The translations under genes were made by a program, and so were the position numbers. Source: Albula goreensis (lineage: Eukaryota; Chordata; Actinopteri; Albuliformes; Albulidae). From it: a stretch of DNA of 64,000 nucleotides. The notes under the pieces are model-generated. The model was not told the DNA's origin and made no database searches. It saw nothing but the letters and a program-made list of their open reading frames with translations. The stretch covers positions 50,376,180 to 50,440,179 of the forward strand of contig CM040741.1 in the NCBI GenBank assembly GCA_022829145.1, read 5' to 3'. Below are positions 39,351 through 64,000 of the stretch, piece after piece (position 1 is the stretch's first letter; every line of letters begins with the position of its first letter).

Positions 39351-41215
39351 AATCTCTTGGCAGTGTCAGTTCTCATCTAACACAAGTATTTTGTCACTCA
39401 AAGTATTTTAAATAATGGGTAGAACATGTATAAAAAGTCTGATGCCACTGTGGTGGCTCAGCTTCTGAGAAATGTAAAATGTTTTTTGCATACTAGCTCA
39501 CACCATGTAGATCAAACAATGGCTATTCAAATCATGACCGTGACTTAAAGCAGATTGACACTAGTGTTTGTCCGTCTATGTTAACGTAATGATTCCCCCT
39601 TTCCAGCACTAATGTAGACCATGCAGAAATGCTTTCTCTGTAAGAGCTGGGATTCTAGATTGTAGTGTCTTGGGAAAGGTTTCTTCGGGGAGGGGATGTA
39701 ATTTTAACAGGGCAGCATTTGCTTAGCAGCCACACACATTTAGGGCAACTTGCATAGCTTCCATGTATCACCTTCAGACTCTTGACTACACTCTGCATCA
39801 GCTCTCTACCATTCCACCTCTCACATTAACCACACCTTTGAGCAGGAATCTGATCTTGAATCTAGGATTGAAAAAGTAGACCTCTTAATTTTGATAAAGT
39901 GGTCAGGTGTGCACATCACATCCAACCCCCCTCCCCACTCCACCCCCTCCCCCCACCCCCCCAGAAACCCAGAAAGAGTTACTTCAAAATATAGTTACAG
40001 TAGCAGCACGTCACTTAATCACATGACTCGTAACATTGTTAAGGAATGCACAGACATGAATGCACACAGTACATACAATCTAGTCTTGCTCCATTTACTG
40101 GACAAAATACAAACCATTTTGCATTTAAGGCAAAAGACATGGAGGTTCCAATAGGCATTTCATTACCAATACTGAAGTGGTTTCCATATTTTTTTAAACT
40201 ACTGTACATATTTGAGTATAATTATTTGTATTTATGATTTGGCCCAGTGGTTGAGATGCTTGAAGACTACTATGCACCTTGGAAGTTCTTGGCTGAGACT
40301 GGAGACAGGAAGTTATGAGTAGGAATGTTTTTTGTCTCATGGCAAATGGATCATTTCAAAGTAAAGGTCTGAATACACTATAGAAACGATCATAACATTA
40401 TACAGTAGTGTTCACTAGTATGGAGCCACAAGGTGAAGGTTAATATAGAAAGGGAAGTACAGCTCCTGGAAATCACAATATTCTGAGCTGTTTGACTTGA
40501 CCCTGTATAGTCATATGGGGTGTAGATGTACCATGACCACTGAGCTGACCATGTAACACCCTGCAACCCTGATATCAAACTCAGTACCACAGAGGTCCCT
40601 GTGCTGTTCTTTTTTTTTTTTTTAATCCCAGCCTCTGCTCTTAATTATATAATTATTTCCAATATATTCTCATTTAATTCTGTTTACACTTTTTACATTC
40701 ACAGTTTTACACTATTTAAGTTGAAATTACTTTTGTGTCTTAAATAACTTGTGCCTGTATTCTCAATTCTATCTCAGAAAAATGCACAGAGGTACATGGA
40801 TACTTCTGAATGAGTAAACTAATTAAGACTGCAGTAAGTTATTGGAATGAAAACCTGTATTTCAATGGTCCTCCATGGCTCTGAGTTTGAGACAACTGGC
40901 ACAAAGTCCTTTAAGATCATTGCCTTATTTCCCCCTCATTATGGACTGAACATTCCAGTCCTTTATTTCACGCTGGTCAAAATGACTCATGATTGGAGAT
41001 GGTTGCTGTATAGAGAACATCTGGTCCCAATATATATCGACACTAAAATGCCTGCTTCTGACAATTTAAAAGAAAATACTTGAGACCTCAACTTTCATGT
41101 CAGGATTTTTTTCCTGCAATATAAAATGACAGTAATGGAAGAATATGAATCCTCCTACCATATGACATCTTTAATGTAAACTGAATTGATGGCCATAAGC
41201 ATGCAGGGTGGCTCC
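39351..41215. other. Convergent intergenic / 3' UTR space between piwil1 and rimbp2
   Basis: No gene seen. It contains a C-rich tract at 39925-39962 and, on the minus strand, an AATAAA (TTTATT at 40962-40967) about 250 bp past the rimbp2 stop. At about 40240-40290, GGCCCAGTGGTTGAG resembles the A-box head of a tRNA-derived SINE, but no SINE body follows. Confidence 0.5.
39925..39962 (-). repeat. C-rich tract, G-quadruplex motif on minus strand
   Basis: Five C runs of 4-7 bases are separated by single or double A/T bases, so the minus strand meets the four-G-run definition of a G-quadruplex motif. Confidence 0.7.
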
Positions 41216-62835
<21,620 letters not shown>

Positions 62836-64000
62836 CTGAAAACTCTTCATGGAGAGGGAAGGAGAGACAGTTTTATATAGGCTATAAGTAAAAATAATGA
62901 CGACTATCATAGTTAGTTACACAGCTTAATATTCATGAAGTGTTGCATACTTATAGCTATATTGGATAAATATACAATGATAATAATAATTATTATTACA
63001 TTTACATGATCATTATTACATTTAATCTTTAAAATTCATTGGTAGTTATTATTATACATGTATGTATGTGTTTTTTTCTACTGCATTCGCAGCAATTTTT
63101 ACTAATGTAGTTTGTGCCAGTAAAGCATATTGAATTGAGCTGAACTGAATTGAGACAGTGGGGGAGAAAGAAACAGATGGAGAGAGAGAGGGAGAAAAAG
63201 AGACAGTTGGTGAGACCGAGAGAGAAACAGACTAAGAGTGAGTGAAAGAGAGAAGACATTGCATAAATGATGGAGAGAGAATGAGGAAGCATAACAGTAA
63301 GAAAAAGAATGAGAGAGATGTATTCACAAAGCTTTCAATATAAACAACACAAAACATTCATGAACATTTTCAAATAGCAAAGACATGATTTAAGTCAGTC
63401 GTTGTCTGTTTTTACAGAGAATGTTGAACAGCGTATGATGCAGTCTCACTATGTGCTGTACGACCATGCACAACTGAATTGTTTTATTCGCTTTCTGAAG
63501 ACATTTTCAGTACTGTCTTGGATTCAGTCATGACCAAACGTTGACATGGTTGTATTCCTGTTGTGAAAACAATTTAAGTGTGCCAGTGTTCAACAGTTAA
63601 TATCATAGTCATTATTTTTAAAGAGTGCACCACGGTTTCTTGAAGCCAAAGAAGCTTAATGCATAATTCATTAATATGTAGTATGTGTCCTGTAGTATGC
63701 TGAGGAACCTTTGCATGTTTTTTTCCCTGTTGCTAGCTTGCTACAGCTTAGCTTTAAATTATCAAGATATTAAGTTTAAAAACAGTCATCAGTCACCTGG
63801 TAAAATAAGCTAACATGTTCACTGACACTCATAATTAGCTTCTCCCATGTTCATTACATTACTAAAGTTGGCTAGCATTCTTACTAGTCACATACAGCAA
63901 TGAGCTAGCGAGCTAATCAGCTGGCTAACTTAACTTTATTAACATTAGCTGGGTTATTAACATTAGAACTAGGTTTGGATGGACTATTTATCAGGACCTA
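62836..64000. other. rimbp2 upstream intron (right edge)
   Basis: No exon recognised. A GA-rich stretch of AGAGAG-type words lies at about 63165-63315. Short words GCTAGC/AGCTAG recur in the last 200 bp. The next rimbp2 exon should lie to the right. Confidence 0.55.

Noticed and set aside
40240-40340. GGCCCAGTGGTTGAG considered as a full tRNA-derived SINE
   Set aside because: Only the A-box-like head matches; no B box or SINE body follows.

Overview
The window is a piece of vertebrate nuclear genome, most likely from a ray-finned fish. It is AT-rich, has short coding exons with GT/AG splice sites separated by long introns, many dinucleotide microsatellites, Tc1-like transposon relics and tRNA-derived fish SINEs. 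The PIWI protein encoded here resembles zebrafish Ziwi (Piwil1) most closely, as far as I can judge from memory. The species cannot be named from the sequence alone.

Three genes are present in the order tmem132 (minus), piwil1 (plus), rimbp2 (minus), which matches the human 12q24.33 neighbourhood TMEM132D - (FZD10) - PIWIL1 - RIMBP2. (1) Positions 1-18935 hold the first three coding exons of a TMEM132-family gene, probably tmem132d: signal-peptide exon 18890-18935, large exon 12394-13261 and exon 2386-2544. The rest of the gene lies beyond the left edge. Its introns carry a 329-bp MITE with TTACGA-rich inverted ends, several microsatellites and a diverged 140-bp direct duplication. (2) Positions 18936-27099 are intergenic. 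They contain a CpG-rich segment (probable tmem132 promoter), a strong CTCF-like site, a decayed Tc1-like transposase in two pieces, and paired MYB motifs just upstream of piwil1. No FZD10 gene is seen there. (3) Positions 27100-38510 hold a complete 20-exon piwil1 coding sequence of 859 codons with all splice phases consistent. (4) Positions 38511-41215 separate the convergent piwil1 and rimbp2 3' ends. (5) Positions 41216-62835 hold twenty exons of rimbp2 on the minus strand, from the N-terminal coiled coil through SH3-1, three FN3 repeats, SH3-2 and SH3-3 to a basic C-terminus. The gene continues upstream past the right edge.

The genes have unrelated jobs: a neuronal/hair-cell type I membrane protein, a germline piRNA-guided slicer and a presynaptic active-zone scaffold. 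They are neighbours by ancient synteny, not as a pathway. I found no new biological system. The most useful points are a one-base frameshift in rimbp2 exon 54177-55006 (probably an assembly error in a C run), UG-repeat tracts close behind two 5' splice sites, an exon flanked by inverted SINE copies, a His/Pro/Gln repeat expansion in Rimbp2, and a MYB-type promoter for piwil1.
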